From positions 1 to 63,375 of the forward strand of contig NZ_BAZY01000010.1 in NCBI RefSeq assembly GCF_001310975.1: a DNA stretch of 63,375 bases, given 5' to 3'. The notes beneath the pieces were generated by a model, which was given only the letters and a program-made list of their open reading frames with translations, searched no databases and had not been told where the DNA came from. Of this stretch, positions 49,744 through 59,434 are shown in pieces. The DNA is from Thermoanaerobacter thermocopriae JCM 7501. GTDB taxonomy: Bacteria; Bacillota; Thermoanaerobacteria; Thermoanaerobacterales; Thermoanaerobacteraceae. Numbering within the stretch: the stretch's first letter is position 1; each line of letters opens with the position of its first letter. A program made the position numbers and the translations under genes.

Positions 49744-50451
49744 ATGAAAAAAGTAGGTTTTGCTAGAAGAATAAAACTTGAATGGCTTGATAAAGTTGTA
49801 GAATTTTATAAAAATGAGCAGGAGGTTTCTAAGATAAAAAAAGGGTTAGATGATTTTCTAATTAGTGAAGTTAAAAGTAAGGAAAATAGAAGAAAAAGTA
49901 TAGATATTTTAATAAGCAGTTGGGTAGATGTTCCTGAGGAATTTAAATATGTGAGAGACAAAGCAGTGGTATTATTTGATAAGGTGTCTGAAGGAGAAAA
50001 AAAGTTTATTCATTGGTTTATGCTTATATCAGCTTTTCCTTTATTTAGTGATATTAGCACTGTTATAGGTAAGTTATTGAGTATTCAAGAGGAGTTTAAG
50101 TTAGATACTGTAAGGCAGAGAATATTTGAAATATGGGGAGAGAGAAGTACAGTTAAATTTAGTACGGATAAAATAATCTCTTCAATGGTAGAATGGGGAG
50201 TTTTATCAAAAGCACAAAAACCAGGTATATATAAGAAAGCTAACACGATTGAAATAAAGAATAAAGAATTAAAACTTTTATTTTTGGAAGTATATCTTAA
50301 GTCAAATAAGAAGTCATTCATAAGTTACGCTGAAATTGATAAATTGTATGTAATATTTCCATTTGAATTGGCTTTTGAGTTAGTGGATTTTTATGATTCA
50401 CCGGTTTTAAATGTGAATAAAATGGGAGATAATATTGTGATTATTAGATAA
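49744..50451 (+). CDS. brxA: BREX BrxA-like protein (DUF1819 type)
   Basis: A 235-residue protein starting KVGFARRIKLEWLDKVVEFY, with SWVDVPEEFKYVRDKAVVLF and HWFMLISAFPLFSDISTVIG, then VRQRIFEIWGERSTV. The pattern and position after pglZ identify BrxA, a small helical DNA-binding protein in other BREX types. In BREX-3 it is usually the last gene, as here. Intact frame. Confidence 0.8.
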   Translation: MKKVGFARRIKLEWLDKVVEFYKNEQEVSKIKKGLDDFLISEVKSKENRRKSIDILISSWVDVPEEFKYVRDKAVVLFDKVSEGEKKFIHWFMLISAFPLFSDISTVIGKLLSIQEEFKLDTVRQRIFEIWGERSTVKFSTDKIISSMVEWGVLSKAQKPGIYKKANTIEIKNKELKLLFLEVYLKSNKKSFISYAEIDKLYVIFPFELAFELVDFYDSPVLNVNKMGDNIVIIR

Positions 50452-50515
50452 ATTGAAAGGTGTTTTATAAGGGAATATATAAAAATTACAGTAATTTGAA
50501 AGAAGGTGATTTCCA

Positions 50516-51262
50516 TTGGGCTGGAGATTTAGAAAAAGTATTAGTCTGGGTAAAGGAGTTAGAATAAATGTCAGTAAAAGCGGTATAGGTTTTAGTGTAG
50601 GGAAAAGAGGTGCGAGAATAGGGGTAGGTCCCGGGGAATTTATACTTCTTTTGGGATTCCGGGGACAGGTCTTTATACTATCAATTATTTAAATAAAAAG
50701 AAAAAACAAGTCAGTTCTTCACTTAACACTCAAATAAATAATGTTAGTATAACTTATCCACCAGAAATATTGAAGAAAATGCCTTCAAAAGGTCCTAAGT
50801 ATTTGCTATTTATTGCTTCTTTTATATTGCTATTTGCATATACTCTCTTGGGAATATTAGGCTTTATAATTTTTGTGTTTTATTCATATACATTAAGCAA
50901 GAAGCCTATTTCAAAAGCTATTTCCTTTTTTAATAAAGGCAAGTTAGCCTACAATAAAGGCACTTGAACTTATGAACTCATTGTCAGAGGAATATAAGAA
51001 TAGTTTATCTGTAATCAATGCCATGGCTGCTTGTTATATAGAACTTAATAAACCCGATATGGCTTTGGCGGTTTTAGAAAAAGGACCTATGAGAAAGAGA
51101 AAAACTGATACGGAGGAGATGAAGATATACAGATATTTATTGGGGACAGTTTATATGAAATTGGGGCAGAAAGAAAAGGCATTAAAGCAATTTCAAAAGA
51201 TTTATGTAGAGGATAGTAATTTTTTGGATGTGGCTGAAATTTTAAATGAGATGGAAGGTTAA
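50516..51262 (+). CDS. DUF4236 domain protein with membrane and TPR-like segments (frameshifted)
   Basis: TTG start gives GWRFRKSISLGKGVRINVSK, SGIGFSVGKRGARIGVGP: a clear DUF4236 N-terminus. One G is missing near 50636, after which IYTSFGIPGTGLYTINYLNK completes the domain. Two hydrophobic helices (LLFIASFILLFAYTLLGILG) follow. A second frame disruption near 50961, not a simple single-base event, leads to a TPR-like C-terminus (AACYIELNKPDMALAVLEKG, LGTVYMKLGQKEKALKQFQK). Function unknown. It lies just after the BREX operon. Confidence 0.65.
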
Positions 51263-51320
51263 GAATACCGTAAAAACTTTATGTATACTTCTCAAGTTCT
51301 AAAGGAAAAACCTTTCAAAG

Positions 51321-51702
51321 CTATTTAATAAGTTTTGCGATATTTATCTCTAATTCTTTAAAAATATTAACTTTTATAGTATCTTCTATTGTATATTTTT
51401 CGGGTTCTGAATATTGACCCTTTTCATCCAATTTGTAGACAAATATATTTTTTGAAACAGGATTTACTATCCAGTATTCTTTCACTTTAAATTTTTCATA
51501 TAAATAGAGTTTTTTAACGTAATCAATAGAAGCATTTGGTGGTGAAACGACTTAGATCTTCTGTAATTATTTTTTGATGAATTCTTGAGGGTGAAGGTGA
51601 CATAGCGACAAAGTTACCCTCAATTAATTCTACTCTTTCACCATCTTTCAATTTGAGATAATCGGAATATGTGTAAATATTATGTTTTATTGGGAATTCC
51701 AT
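51321..51702 (-). pseudogene. Uma2 family endonuclease-like gene with an internal deletion
   Basis: The N-terminus YTYSDYLKLKDGERVELIEG and FVAMSPSPSRIHQKI is typical of Uma2 (DUF820, PD-(D/E)XK fold). The C-terminus, in another frame after ~51548, reads NASIDYVKKLYLYEKFKVKE, YWIVNPVSKNIFVYKLDEKG and ends IAKLIK. Roughly 80 residues between, including the catalytic region, are missing. It is therefore a deletion pseudogene. Confidence 0.75.
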
Positions 51703-51896
51703 AATTATCATTCCTGAATTTATATTAAATTTTTGCGGAGGAATTATTGCAATTTAGTATATATTCCTCCATAATTTCATTATATCTTATGATCATTATA
51801 TTTTAAGCCTATAGCTTTAAAATGTTTTATTTTGTATAATATATTCGTACAACAATATGGTTACAAAAACAAATGAATACATAGGAGGAATTGACG

Positions 51897-52330
51897 TTGG
51901 AGATAATTATTGTAGCGTTTGTAGTTTTGCTTGACCAAGTGACAAAATATCTTGCAGTAAAATATCTTATGCCTATAGGAAGTTATCCTGTTATAAAGAA
52001 TTTTTTTCATCTTACTTATGTAGAAAATAAAGGTGCGGCATTTGGTATGCTTCAGAATAAGACTCTTTTTTTATAGTTATAACAGTAATTGTAGGGGCTG
52101 TGCTAATTTATTCTATGATTAAACTGCCAGAAAATAGTGTGTATAATTATACACTTGCTATGATCCTGGGGGGCGCTATTGGAAACCTTATAGACAGAGT
52201 TAGACTCGGATATGTTGTAGACTTTATTGATTTTAAATTTTTCCCTGCGGTTTTTAATGTTGCAGATTCTTTTATAGTTATAGGAGCTATTATATTAGGA
52301 TATCTTATGATTTTTAGGGAGAAGGCGTGA
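51897..52330 (+). CDS. lspA: Lipoprotein signal peptidase LspA (frameshifted)
   Basis: About 144 residues after repair, four transmembrane helices. Conserved blocks: [44 protein letters not shown] (first catalytic Asp) and [11 protein letters not shown] (second Asp). One T is missing in the T run near 52070. TTG 51897 is eight bases from AGGAGG; TTG 51891 is only two away. It processes prolipoproteins in the membrane. Followed by rluD at a distance of four bases. Confidence 0.93.
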
Positions 52331-52334
52331 TGGG

Positions 52335-53252
52335 ATGAACATAGTTGACAAGGTAGTTTTGCAGGGAGAAAAAGAGGATGAAGGAAAGAGAATAGACGTT
52401 TTTCTTGCGGCGGAGTTAGATTACACAAGGTCTTATATTAAAAAATTGATTGTGGATGAGCTTGTTTTTGTAAATGGTAAAACGGTAAAGCCCAGTTATA
52501 AGGTAAAAGAGAATGATGAGGTTGTTGTAAATATCCCAGAGGCAGAGAAAATTGATGTACTGCCAGAAAATATACCTTTGGATATTCTTTATGAAGACGA
52601 TGATATAATTGTGATAAATAAGCCACAGGGAATGGTAGTGCATCCGGCGCCGGGTAATTACAGCGGTACACTTGTTAATGCACTTCTTTACCACTGCAAA
52701 AATTTATCGGGAATTAACGGCATTTTAAGGCCGGGTATAGTTCACAGGCTTGATAAGGATACTTCTGGTTTGATGGTTGTTGCTAAAAATGATAAGGCCC
52801 ACATAAGCCTTTCTAATCAAATAAAAGAGAGAAGTGTTTTTAAAAAATATGTTGCTATTGTAGAGGGAGTTATAAAAGATGAAGAGGGGAAAATTGAGGC
52901 ACCTATAGGAAGGCACCCTGTTGACAGAAAAAAGATGGCTGTAATAGAGGATGGAAGATATGCTCTTACATTGTACAAAGTTTTGGAGCGTTTTAAGGAG
53001 AATACGTTGATAGAGGCGGTTATAAAGACCGGTAGGACTCATCAGATAAGAGTGCACATGGCTTTTATTGGTCATCCTGTTGTAGGAGACCCAGTATATG
53101 GATTTAAAAAGCAAAAGTTTAAATTGAAGGGGCAGGCATTACATTCACGTGTTTTAGGTTTTATTCATCCTACAAAAGGAGTGTATATGGAATTTGAAGC
53201 TCCGCTTCCTGAGTATTTTAAAAAATTGATAGAGATTTTAAGAAATAAATGA
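52335..53252 (+). CDS. RluD-type 23S rRNA pseudouridine synthase
   Basis: A 305-residue enzyme with an N-terminal S4 domain (GKRIDVFLAAELDYTRSYIK, VFVNGKTVKPSYKVKENDEV) and a catalytic domain with HRLDKDTSGLMVVAKN (catalytic Asp), GRHPVDRKKM and IKTGRTHQIRVHMAFIGHPV. RluA/RluD family; the clostridial lspA-adjacent member is usually annotated RluD-like. Its stop abuts the foldback element. Confidence 0.9.
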   Translation: MNIVDKVVLQGEKEDEGKRIDVFLAAELDYTRSYIKKLIVDELVFVNGKTVKPSYKVKENDEVVVNIPEAEKIDVLPENIPLDILYEDDDIIVINKPQGMVVHPAPGNYSGTLVNALLYHCKNLSGINGILRPGIVHRLDKDTSGLMVVAKNDKAHISLSNQIKERSVFKKYVAIVEGVIKDEEGKIEAPIGRHPVDRKKMAVIEDGRYALTLYKVLERFKENTLIEAVIKTGRTHQIRVHMAFIGHPVVGDPVYGFKKQKFKLKGQALHSRVLGFIHPTKGVYMEFEAPLPEYFKKLIEILRNK

Positions 53253-53566
53253 AGATAGGATTAAGTGGGAATCCTATCTCAGTTTGTTGACAAAGTAAAA
53301 AATTTTTTAAATAGGATATTTTGCATCGTCACTCCGGTGTTCCAAAGCGACAAAACTAAACTCGACCCTCGGGTTCCGGCAGGTTCCGCACATTCGACCT
53401 CCTTGTCTTAGTGCCCGCCTCCGCCATCCTTGGCTTCGGCCCTGCCTCCACCCTCGGTCTCATTAAGTTTTGTTATCGCTTTGTCACAAGTCGTTCCTTA
53501 TGCAAAATATCCTATTTCCGAAAGTTTGTCTACAGTCTGAGATAGGATTAAGTGGGAATCCTATCT
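53253..53566. repeat. GC-rich foldback element (MITE-like or structured RNA) with long terminal inverted repeats
   Basis: The same 27-base hairpin, AGATAGGATT...AATCCTATCT, occurs at 53253-53279 and 53540-53566. Inward of these come CTCAG..GT.GACAAA (left) and its complement (right), then the perfect 18-base inverted repeat AAATAGGATATTTTGCAT (53309-53326) against 53500-53517. The two arms thus pair over about 70 bases. The core (about 53327-53499) is strikingly GC-rich against an AT-rich genome and holds no ORF. It could be a non-autonomous insertion element or a structured RNA. The right end overlaps the 3' end of the minus-strand gene. Confidence 0.75.
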
Positions 53567-54541
53567 TTATTTACAAGGTATATCTCATCTCTTTCAGGAG
53601 GAGTTATCTCTTTTTTTCCATGGGCTGTTACCAAGTATTTTCCTTCTTTTGTTATTTTACCTACAATTGTAGCTGTTATGCCAATTTTATTTAAAGCATC
53701 GATTATTTTACTGCTGTCACTGGCAGTAATTATTATTGAACCGCTGGATATAAGTTTCAAAGGGTTTATGTCAAAAAAACGGCAAATTTCTTTTGTCTCA
53801 GGCGTATTGGCAATTTTTCCTCATATATTTCAATGCCAAGGCTGATGCTTCTGCGATTTCATAGGCTGCTCCTAGTATTCCGCTTTCTGTTATATCGTGT
53901 ATTGCATTTGCACCATTTTGTGCTGCAATAAGTCCTTCTTCTATGACACTTATTTCGTTTATAAAACTTTGGGCTTTTAAAACAAAATCTTTATCGTAGC
54001 GCTTTAGCAGCAAATCTTCATAGTCAGTTGCTAAAATTGCTGTGCCTTCAAGGCCTAAAGCTTTTGTAACTATGACATCATCGCCTATTTTTGCGCCTTT
54101 TGTGGTTATGTACTCACCTTTTTTAGCCATGCCAATTGCTGTTGTGCTTATAATAGGCTTGTTTACTGTAGTGGTTATTTCTGTGTGGCCTCCTAAAACT
54201 TCAATGCCTAATTTTTTTGCTGCTCTATCTATTTCTTTCATGATGCCATGTAAAGTAGATTCTTCAGTACCTTCAGGAAGCAGTATAGTTGATAATATTC
54301 CAATTGGCTTTGCGCCACAAGAAGCCAAGTCATTACAGGATATTATGACAGATAAAAAGCCGCTTAATTTGTCTGCTGCTGTTATGGGGTCTGTTGAAAG
54401 GACTGCCACGTATTCGCCGAAATCGATTATGCTACTGTCTTCTCCTAATTGGGAGTGGACTAAAACTTCTTTTCTTTTAACGCCAAGATATGGGAAAACA
54501 CTTCTTTTTAGTATTTCTACAGGTACTTTTCCTACTTCCAT
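53548..54541 (-). CDS. HypE/AIR synthase-like protein (two frameshifts)
   Basis: About 331 residues after repair, PurM fold: LGEDSSIIDFGEYVAVLSTD (ATP/metal loop), PITAADKLSGFLSVIISCND, LASCGAKPIGILSTILLPEG, EVLGGHTEITTTVNKPIIST, IHDITESGILGAAYEIAEAS and LISSGSIIITASDSSKI. One G is missing near 53846 and one C near 53805. It lacks the C-terminal PRIC-type Cys motif of true HypE, and no hyp genes are adjacent. Many Firmicutes have such an orphan AIR-synthase-related protein of unknown role. ATG 54541 follows AGAAGGATG. Confidence 0.75.
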
Positions 54542-54618
54542 TTTGTCACATCCTTCTTTTAATATTGGTGTCAATACTAAAATCATAACACAATTTTTAT
54601 TTTTTTTAAATATTCCTA

Positions 54619-54647
54619 TAGACAAGTTGAAAAGAATGTGATAATAT
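54619..54647 (+). promoter_or_regulatory. Promoter of the pyr operon
   Basis: TAGACA (54619-54624), 17-base spacer ending TGTGA, TAATAT (54642-54647). Confidence 0.55.
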
Positions 54648-54661
54648 ATAGAAAACGAAGT

Positions 54662-54692
54662 CCTTTAAGCAGTCCTGTGAGGCTGGCAAGGT
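54662..54692 (+). promoter_or_regulatory. PyrR-binding loop of the first pyr attenuator
   Basis: TTTAAGCAGTCCTGTGAGGC followed by TGGCAAGG matches the PyrR anti-antiterminator consensus (UUUAA..AGUCC.GAGGCU...AAGG). UMP-bound PyrR would stabilise it and favour the terminator at 54714-54746. Confidence 0.88.
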
Positions 54693-54710
54693 TGGCATAA
54701 TTATATGTAG

Positions 54711-55297
<587 letters not shown>

Positions 55298-55300
55298 TAC

Positions 55301-55486
55301 CTTTAATTTAGCCCAGCGAGGCTAAAAAGGGAGAATTAATAGATATTCTCCCGGAGTATTAAATTTTGCGAAGGGAGGATTTTTTATGCCAAAATTCAAA
55401 ACCCTAATTTTAACAGAAAAGAATATTTTATACAAAAAGAGTAGTGCCATTTCACATTATTGTGATGTGGTGACTACTCTTTTTTT
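55301..55486 (+). promoter_or_regulatory. Second PyrR attenuator, between pyrR and pyrB
   Basis: TTTAATTTAGCCCAGCGAGG then CTAAAAAGGG resembles the PyrR-binding loop. GGGAGAAT/ATTCTCCC (55329-55352) forms an adjacent hairpin. The terminator is AAAAAGAGTAGT (55434-55445) pairing with ACTACTCTTTTT (55473-55484), with a nested TCACA/TGTGA stem. It lets PyrR control pyrB-E separately from pyrR. Confidence 0.8.
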
Positions 55487-55502
55487 AAAAGGAGGAAGGT
55501 AA
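55386..55502 (+). CDS. Possible 38-residue leader peptide spanning the pyrB attenuator
   Basis: AAGGGAGG at 55371-55378 lies seven bases before ATG 55386. The frame stays open for 38 codons through the whole terminator hairpin and stops with TAA at 55500-55502, one base before the pyrB GTG. The peptide begins PKFKTLILTEKNILYKK and shows no family resemblance. Translation would put ribosomes on the terminator stem and deliver them to the pyrB start. It may be coincidental. Confidence 0.4.
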   Translation: MPKFKTLILTEKNILYKKSSAISHYCDVVTTLFLKGGR

Positions 55503-55503
55503 T

Positions 55504-56418
55504 GTGAAGAGAAAAGACCTGTTAGGCATTAAGGATTTATCGAAAGAAGAAATACTGGAAGTTTTAGACACCGCAAAGGAGATGAAAAAAATTCTAAATG
55601 GAGAAAAATATTCGCAGATACTAAAGGGAAAGACAGTTGTAACGATTTTTTTCGAACCTAGCACGAGGACAAGACTATCTTTTGAGATGGCAGCAAAGTA
55701 TTTAGGCGCTCATTACGGCAATATAGAAGTGGCAACCAGCAGTGTTGCCAAAGGGGAGTCTTTAATAGACACCATAAGGACTGTTGAGATGATGAGGGCG
55801 GATGTGATAATAACAAGGCACAACATGAGTGGAGCGCCGCATCTTATGGCAAAATACACTGATGCCTCTATCATAAACGCAGGAGATGGTATAAATGAAC
55901 ATCCTACTCAAGCCTTGTTGGACATGATGACAATCAGAGAAAAGAAAGAAAGCTTTGAAGGATTGAAAGTAGCAATAATAGGAGATATTATGCACAGCAG
56001 AGTTGCACGGTCAAACATATGGGGACTTAAAAAGATGGGGGCGGAGGTGAGAGTTGCAGGCCCTTCAACCTTAATACCTCCTGCAATAGAAAAAATGGGA
56101 GTTAAAGCTTACTACAATGTAGAGGAAGCTATAAAAGATGTGGATGTAGTGATGGGACTAAGAATTCAATTGGAAAGGCAAAAAAGTGGCCTATTTCCGT
56201 CAATTGACGAATACAGAGAGTATTTTGGGATAAATAAAGAGAGAATGAAACTTGCAAAACCTGATGCGATATTGATGCATCCAGGGCCTATAAACAGAAA
56301 TGTTGAACTTACGTCAGAAGCAGCAAATGACAAGTATTCTGTCATAGAAGAACAGGTGACAAACGGTGTTGCTGTCAGGATGGCACTTTTAAAAATACTT
56401 TGTGAAAGGAGAAATTAA
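55504..56418 (+). CDS. pyrB: Aspartate carbamoyltransferase catalytic subunit
   Basis: 304 residues: VVTIFFEPSTRTRLSFEMAA (STRTR carbamoyl-phosphate motif), TSSVAKGESLIDT, DVIITRHNMSGAPH, NAGDGINEHPTQALLDMMTI and MHPGPINRNVEL. No pyrI regulatory subunit is nearby. GTG start with AAGGAGG. Confidence 0.97.
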   Translation: MKRKDLLGIKDLSKEEILEVLDTAKEMKKILNGEKYSQILKGKTVVTIFFEPSTRTRLSFEMAAKYLGAHYGNIEVATSSVAKGESLIDTIRTVEMMRADVIITRHNMSGAPHLMAKYTDASIINAGDGINEHPTQALLDMMTIREKKESFEGLKVAIIGDIMHSRVARSNIWGLKKMGAEVRVAGPSTLIPPAIEKMGVKAYYNVEEAIKDVDVVMGLRIQLERQKSGLFPSIDEYREYFGINKERMKLAKPDAILMHPGPINRNVELTSEAANDKYSVIEEQVTNGVAVRMALLKILCERRN

Positions 56419-56419
56419 A

Positions 56420-57713
56420 ATGAAGATGATTATAAAAATGGTACTGTAATAGATGGGTTTGGGAGTGAAGTTAAAGCGGATATATTAATAGACTATGGTA
56501 TCATAAAAGCGATTGACAAAAATATACAAGTCTCAGACGGGATAGTGATTGATGCAACAGGCAAATATGTACTTCCCGGTTTTGTAGACATGCACACTCA
56601 TTTAAGGCAACCGGGATTTGAAGAGAAAGAAACTATTAAAACAGGTACAGAGGCTGCAGCAGCAGGAGGTTACACTACTGTTACCTGCATGCCAAATACA
56701 AATCCTCCTATAGACAATGAAATAGTAGTAGAATATGTAAAAACATTGCGCAAAGAGAAGGAGTTGTAAAAGTACTACCTATAGGAGCTATGACAAAGGG
56801 AATGAAAGGCGAAGAAATAACCGAAATGGCAAAACTTAAAAAAGCAGGGGTTGTTGCCTTGTCTGATGACGGTTTTCCAATAATGAGTGCAGGGCTTATG
56901 AAGAGGATAATGACATATGGAAAAATGTATGACTTACTCATGATAACCCACTGTGAAGACAAAACATTAAGTGGCGAAGGTGTAATGAATAGCGGGGTAA
57001 TTTCCACAATGATAGGATTAAAAGGCATACCAAGAGAAGCAGAAGAAGTCATGCTTGCAAGAAATATTATACTTGCAAAGGCTACTGGTGTAAGGCTTCA
57101 CATCGCACATGTCTCAACAAAAGGAAGTGTCGAACTTATAAGAGAAGCGAAAGAAAAGGGAGTGAAAATAACTGCTGAAGTGACTCCTCACAATCTTACC
57201 TTGACAGATGAAGCAGTCTATAATTACGATACAAACACAAAAGCTTATCCACCCTTAAGGACAAGAGAGGATATAGAAGCATTAATAGAAGGATTGAAAG
57301 ATGGCACAATAGATGCAATCGCGACAGACCATGCCCCTCACACTAAGGATGACAAAAAAGTACCTTACGACATAGCTGCTTTTGGAATATCAGGTTTAGA
57401 AACAGCATTTTCTGTGATAAATACTTTCCTTGTACAGACAGGAAAAATAACCATAAAAGAGTTAGTCAATTACATGAGTATAAATCCTGCAAATATATTG
57501 GGTATATCCAGTGGAATAAAGGTTGGCAAGACGGCGGATATTGTGATTGTAGACCCTTATGAAGAGTATGTAGTTGACAAAGATAAATTTAAATCAAAAG
57601 GAAAAAACACACCTTTCCATGGTATGAGATTAAAAGGAGTCGTGGAATATACGATAGTAGAAGGAGAAATAAAATACAAAAAGGATAGAAAAAAAGAAAA
57701 AATTGAGGTATAA
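56420..57713 (+). CDS. pyrC: Dihydroorotase (two frameshifts)
   Basis: About 431 residues after repair. Zinc motifs: [19 protein letters not shown], the [13 protein letters not shown] His, and [15 protein letters not shown] (catalytic Asp). Missing A bases near 56440 ([13 protein letters not shown]) and 56745 ([17 protein letters not shown]). The second, third and fourth metal-site regions are intact. It starts one base after pyrB. Confidence 0.95.
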
Positions 57714-57770
57714 TTAGTAATAAATATTTATACAATAAAATGAATAAACTTTCAGTAAAGGATGAGGAAT

Positions 57771-58694
57771 ATGTTTATTGATAGGTTAATTGAAAATATA
57801 AAATCTAAAAAAAGTCCTGTAGTGGTAGGACTTGACCCCAGAATTGAAATGACGCCTAAGTTTATAAAGGATACTGCCTTTAAAAAAAGAGGCGAAAACA
57901 TTGAAGGTGTGGGCGAAGCTTTATATCTCTTTAACAAAGGGATAATAGATGCAGTCTACGATATTGTACCTGCAGTCAAAATCCAAGTTGCTTTTTATGA
58001 AGCTTATGGGATAGAAGGATTTAAAGCTTTTTTCAAAACTGCTGAATACGCTAAAAATTTAGGGCTTATGGTAATAGCGGATGTTAAAAGAGGAGATATA
58101 CAAGAGGTTGCAAAAATGTATTCAAAAGCTTATTTGCAAAACCAGTTGTTTGATGCTATTACTGTAAATCCCTATATGGGTGAAGACACTATAATGCCTT
58201 ATGTAGAAGATGCGATTAAATACGATAAGGGTATATTTGCACTTGTCAAGACTTCAAATAAAGGTTCTAAAGATATACAGGATATAAAAACTGCAACAGG
58301 AGAATACGTCTATCAACGAGTTGCTAAAATAATAAATAGAATTTCAAAGTCAGCAGTTGGGAAATATGGCTATAGTTCTATAGGTGCAGTAGTAGGTGCA
58401 ACTTATCCAGAGGAAGCAAAAGTGCTAAGAAAGGAAATGCCAAATTGTTTCTTTCTAGTGCCAGGCTATGGGGCACAAGGGGGGACTGTTGAAGATATAA
58501 TGGATTGTTTTGATGAGAATGGACTTGGCGCGATAATAAATTCTTCCCGGAGCGTTATCTATGCGTATCAAAGTCCTTACTGGAAAGATGTATATTCTGA
58601 ATATGAGTATGCACAAGCGGCGAGAGCAGAGGTAATTCTTATGACAGGCATGATTAACAATGGGCTTGTTAAAAGAAAATACATCGCTTGTTGA
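57771..58694 (+). CDS. pyrF: Orotidine 5'-phosphate decarboxylase (long type)
   Basis: About 307 residues, the long (OMPDC type 2) family: [50 protein letters not shown] (catalytic DxKxxD region), [22 protein letters not shown] and [12 protein letters not shown] 57771 is chosen over ATG 57762, which lies within the SD AAAGGATGAGG. Confidence 0.95.
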   Translation: MFIDRLIENIKSKKSPVVVGLDPRIEMTPKFIKDTAFKKRGENIEGVGEALYLFNKGIIDAVYDIVPAVKIQVAFYEAYGIEGFKAFFKTAEYAKNLGLMVIADVKRGDIQEVAKMYSKAYLQNQLFDAITVNPYMGEDTIMPYVEDAIKYDKGIFALVKTSNKGSKDIQDIKTATGEYVYQRVAKIINRISKSAVGKYGYSSIGAVVGATYPEEAKVLRKEMPNCFFLVPGYGAQGGTVEDIMDCFDENGLGAIINSSRSVIYAYQSPYWKDVYSEYEYAQAARAEVILMTGMINNGLVKRKYIAC

Positions 58695-58702
58695 GGTGAA
58701 AG

Positions 58703-59434
58703 ATGAAGAGCAGGATATTGTCTAATGAAAAGATAGCCAGTGGCATTTATAAATTGGTATATGAGTGGAAGGGGGGAATACCTTCTCCAGGCCAATTTGT
58801 AATGGTGGACTGCAAAGACAAGACTTTTCTAAAGAGGCCTATAAGTGTATGCTCTGCTGATGACAAATCCATGACAATTGTATATCAGGTTAAAGGGGAA
58901 GGTACTAAAAATTTATCCGAAATGAAAAAAGGAGATACAATTGAAGTCACAGGTCCTCATGGACATGGCTTCAAACTATATGAGGACAAAAATGTGTTAA
59001 TAGTAGGTGGGGGAATAGGCACTCCTCCCCTTCTATACCTTGCTAAAAAAATCAAAGCAAAAAATTTGTATATTGCGTTGGGATTTAAAAGTGAAATTTT
59101 TCTTGTGGAGGAGTTTAAAAATTTAGGAGAAGTTATTGTCACGACAGAGGACGGAAGTTTTGGGAAAAGAGGAATGGTGACACAAGCAATTGAAGATATA
59201 ATTGATAAGATTGACATAATATATGGCTGTGGACCAAAGCCTATGCTAAAAGCTCTTAAAGAGATTTCTTTGAAAAATAATATTCCTTGTCAAATATCTG
59301 TAGAAGAAAGGATGGCTTGTGGCATAGGAGCTTGTCTTGTATGTGCTTGTAGAGTGAAAAAAGATGGTGGTTTTGAGTACAAAAGAGTGTGTAAAGATGG
59401 TCCCGTCTTTTGGGCTGAGGAGGTGGAATTTTGA
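58703..59434 (+). CDS. pyrK: Dihydroorotate dehydrogenase B, electron-transfer subunit
   Basis: 243 residues: FAD-binding [16 protein letters not shown]-binding [19 protein letters not shown] and [12 protein letters not shown], and a [2Fe-2S] cluster motif [16 protein letters not shown] plus VCKDGPVF. It passes electrons from PyrD to NAD. Last codons overlap pyrD by four bases. Confidence 0.96.
   Translation: MKSRILSNEKIASGIYKLVYEWKGGIPSPGQFVMVDCKDKTFLKRPISVCSADDKSMTIVYQVKGEGTKNLSEMKKGDTIEVTGPHGHGFKLYEDKNVLIVGGGIGTPPLLYLAKKIKAKNLYIALGFKSEIFLVEEFKNLGEVIVTTEDGSFGKRGMVTQAIEDIIDKIDIIYGCGPKPMLKALKEISLKNNIPCQISVEERMACGIGACLVCACRVKKDGGFEYKRVCKDGPVFWAEEVEF

Noticed and set aside
31400-51900. CRISPR array near the cas genes
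   Set aside because: I looked for regularly spaced 25-40 base repeats on both strands and found none; only isolated hairpins are present.
53253-53279. Simple rluD terminator
   Set aside because: The hairpin could terminate, but an identical copy at 53540-53566 and the nested inverted repeats show it is an end of a larger element.
54042-54641. 199-residue plus-strand reading frame
   Set aside because: It is the antisense of the HypE/AIR-synthase-like gene, whose conserved motifs are on the minus strand.
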